Origin: Epiperipatus broadwayi | Taxonomy: Eukaryota; Onychophora; Udeonychophora; Euonychophora; Peripatidae | NCBI GenBank assembly: GCA_028023455.1 | Contig: JAQFVV010012418.1 | Location: 8,365,244-8,429,243 of the forward strand | Length of the DNA: 64,000 bases | Direction: 5' to 3' | In this document: positions 62,039-64,000 of the stretch, piece by piece | How the letters are laid out: every line of letters starts with the position of its first letter | Position numbering within the stretch: the stretch's first letter is position 1 | The notes under the pieces: model-generated | Seen by the model: only the letters and a program-made list of their open reading frames with translations | Told to the model about the DNA's origin: nothing | Databases searched by the model: none | Program-made: the position numbers and the translations under genes

Positions 62039-62256
62039 TGTAATGTCACCACCATTGCTAATTAAGTTGAATAATTAAGAATGTGAACTTAAAAATGTGC
62101 GAACATTTAGCCAGAAGAAGAGTTGAGTTAAGTTAAATTTTCCTAGAATGTAACTAATAGTTATAAGTTGTTGTTTTTTTGTATTAATTTGTTAATAAAC
62201 ACAGTTTGGCTTACCAAATCTTTGGAGAATTGATTTAAATTGACACATACATGTCA
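62039..62256 (+). repeat. 3' LTR
   Basis: Starts TGTAATGTCACCACC, ends CATACATGTCA, and is followed by GCTTA, the second copy of the target duplication. It is 218 bp against 201 for the 5' LTR. Confidence 0.93.
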
Positions 62257-62289
62257 GCTTAGAACAAAATACCTTATATATGTCATTTT

Positions 62290-63000
62290 GCATAAAAACT
62301 AAGTTCCAAAGCTAATTCTAATATATTTGGGGTGTTAGAATTGTTAAACAAAATTCAGCCTTATGTGAAATATAAAAATCTGGTATAATAATTGGGTTAT
62401 TACTTTTTGTAATGTTAACATAACACATGGTAGAATATTGTTTGGCTGACTCTCACTATCCAGATTTGATTGTGGGCCAGTTTGGTCTTCCTGATATTGG
62501 CCAGGTTTACTTGGACTGACCTTAGTGGTAGGACTTTAACATTAGGATTTTTGTGTGTAAATTTTGTTGTAAAGGCTCATCCATACCAAGGATATATGGC
62601 TTCCAGAGTTAATTAGCACTCTGATGGGCAAATCCTCAACTATTTCTATCATAGGACAACTTTGCAGGGCATAGTTAGGTGTTCTACTTTCTCATCAATA
62701 TGTTATATTGGTGATTTCCCTGACTAAAGTTTTTTTTTGTCCCCCTTAATGTGGTTGCTTGAGATGAGGAACGATCTTTCAAGTACCCATTTGATTTGTT
62801 GCTACTGTTTTTGATGGGGTTTTTATTAAACCGCTTTGGTATGATATTGGGGGTCTCAAATATACATTTTGTGCCCCATGGTTGATGGCCATTGATCTTG
62901 TCATCTCTACTCTTGGTAGGTTTTTCACTATTGCATTTTTGTTGTTGGTCATTGTTCTTTTTTCTTTTGTAGTTTATGGCATTGATGGAGATTGTTTCCT
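62290..63000 (-). pseudogene. minus-strand protease and gag end of a second LTR element
   Basis: On the minus strand 62640-62581 reads IRVLINSGSHISLVW, clearly the retropepsin active-site block, but with N in place of the catalytic D. Further down-frame the open run ends near 62330 (ISHKAEFCLTILTPQIY then stop). Upstream on the minus strand (62960-62700) is a basic, N/Q/K/S-rich tract with no clear zinc knuckle. The order gag to protease going leftward fits a minus-strand element continuing from the gag at 63000-64000. Confidence 0.65.
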
Positions 63001-64000
63001 TTCTCTTTTTGCTACATTTAAATTTATATTTTGACTATTGATGTTCATACTATTAAGCAATTCCATCAGCTAATGTTGGTGTATGTTAACGATTGTTCTA
63101 TCTTCAGATGAAGGTTATGCCGAACTATGCAAAGAATTTGCCTCTCATTAGTAGGTACATATCCAGGGTTTTTAATATGTCTCCTAAAGAATTTCACCGT
63201 CTCTCCTAGTGCATTCTGGTACTTCTCTTGCATTATCTGATATAGTAATGCTGCCTGTTTATTTTCATTCCAGAATGTTTATTACTCGTGGACATGAAAT
63301 CCTCATAACAGCGACTCCCACAATGCCAATGTATCATCCTGCAAATCACTGTAGGCGATTATGATCTCCCCTTTCTAATAGGTTTTGGTTTATCGAGATG
63401 TACAGGTCCAGGCTCCTAAGATGTTCAGTAGGGGTTTTAGTGGGTGCGTCTTTGAACGCCTTTAACTTAAACTGGTTGACTGAGCTCACTGTACCATCCT
63501 TATATTGGCATGACTACATTTTCCATCGGTTTGGGCCTCCGCCTTCTTGGGTCTTTTTTTTTACTTGAGTCTTTATTCATATTTACATGGTATAGGTGCG
63601 TCATTCTACCCTCTTTCTCGATTCTGGACCTATTTTATTATGATCCTTTTCTTGGCTTAAGACCCTTTTAATGGGAGTATATATTTTTTTCATGAGTAAC
63701 CTTTCTTCTTGTGACCCTTGGCCCTATTAGTTCCTTTGGGTTATTTCTTCCGGTATCCCTCCCATCCTCTAGGATCCCAATACACTGGTTGATTGATCCT
63801 TTTAGATTCTTTATTTTGGCCCGTAAGTCATTTTGATTCTCATTCATTTTCTTAAGACCCTCATTATTTCATGAGAGTTCATTCTCGATCACAACTTATA
63901 CTACCATCAGTCTGTGATTATCTCCCTTCATTAACTTCATCTTCCTTTTTATATTGGTCATCCTATTATTTCGTATGATTTCCATGATCTTTATTTTTGA
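63000..64000 (-). pseudogene. minus-strand gag, continues past the window end
   Basis: The minus strand gives, from the right edge leftward, a lysine/methionine/asparagine-rich coiled coil, then SSVNQFKLKAFKDAPTKTP, and at about 63240-63120 ALGETVKFFRRHIKNPGYVP followed by RQILCIVRHNL, good capsid-type helices. It aligns with 17230-16430 in order and nucleotide sequence, so both come from one family. Many stops make it a pseudogene. The start of gag and the LTR would lie beyond 64000. Confidence 0.7.

Larger units (their letters stand above)
57416..62261 (+). mobile_element. LTR retrotransposon, Ty3/gypsy type, complete but dead
   Basis: A direct pair of LTRs (57421-57621 and 62039-62256) brackets a gag-pol in the order gag, protease, RT, RNase H, integrase. 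The 5-bp duplication GCTTA flanks the whole (57416-57420 and 62257-62261). A TGG-starting primer-binding-like site follows the 5' LTR and a purine tract precedes the 3' LTR. The body carries many frameshifts and stops, and an 872-bp hAT element splits the RNase H region. Without that insertion and its target duplication the element is about 3.96 kb. It lies on the + strand, in the same direction as the host gene, probably inside a GOLGA4 intron. Confidence 0.93.

Overview
The window is nuclear DNA from a strongly AT-rich animal, most likely an invertebrate. The pointers are spliced exons with GT/AG junctions separated by introns of 7 to 20 kb, a coiled-coil Golgi tether found in animals, and many decayed Ty3/gypsy retrotransposons, hAT-type non-autonomous DNA transposons, tRNA-derived SINE-like repeats and AT-rich simple repeats. 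Nothing bacterial is present. I cannot name the species; the style of the 6.9-11.4 kb retrotransposon suggests, weakly, an arthropod.

The only host gene I can support is on the + strand: three consecutive phase-0 exons (29381-29536, 49433-49531, 56672-56806) of an ortholog of golgin-245/p230 (GOLGA4), a trans-Golgi coiled-coil tether. They encode 52, 33 and 45 residues of the N-terminal part of the coiled coil. The first and third match the human protein closely from memory. The start, the GRIP domain and the remaining exons lie outside the window or were not found. A minus-strand ORF of better base composition than its surroundings (50921-51095) lies in the second intron and is unexplained.

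Region by region: 1-2795 is non-coding, with an 18-base match to an Illumina adapter at 1579. 2796-3380 is a SINE-like repeat with an inverted relative at 38190-38830. 3507-5564 is a dispersed repeat split by an 878-bp hAT element with an 8-bp target duplication; its uninterrupted relative lies at 20106-21232. 6922-11433 is a decayed Ty3/gypsy gag-pol. 11434-16330 holds tandem C-rich/A-rich units and no gene. 16330-19140 is the 5' part of a minus-strand LTR element (gag, leader, primer-binding site). 19257-19678 is a 33-bp minisatellite. 21233-57415 is the GOLGA4 locus with intronic MITE-like hairpins, a 295-bp hAT element, a tandem duplication and an RNase H fragment. 57416-62261 is a structurally complete but broken Ty3/gypsy element with LTRs and a GCTTA target duplication; a second, almost identical copy of the 0.87-kb hAT element sits inside its RNase H region. 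62290-64000 is a minus-strand protease and gag of the same family as 16-18 kb, running off the window.

The mobile elements are nested and can be ordered in time: the LTR element at 57-62 kb was already in place, with clearly diverged LTRs, when the nearly identical hAT elements jumped. I found no evidence of a new cellular system. The most distinctive item is the 0.87-kb hAT-type family, with two young, oppositely oriented copies, clean target duplications, one paralogous empty site and an internal tandem array.
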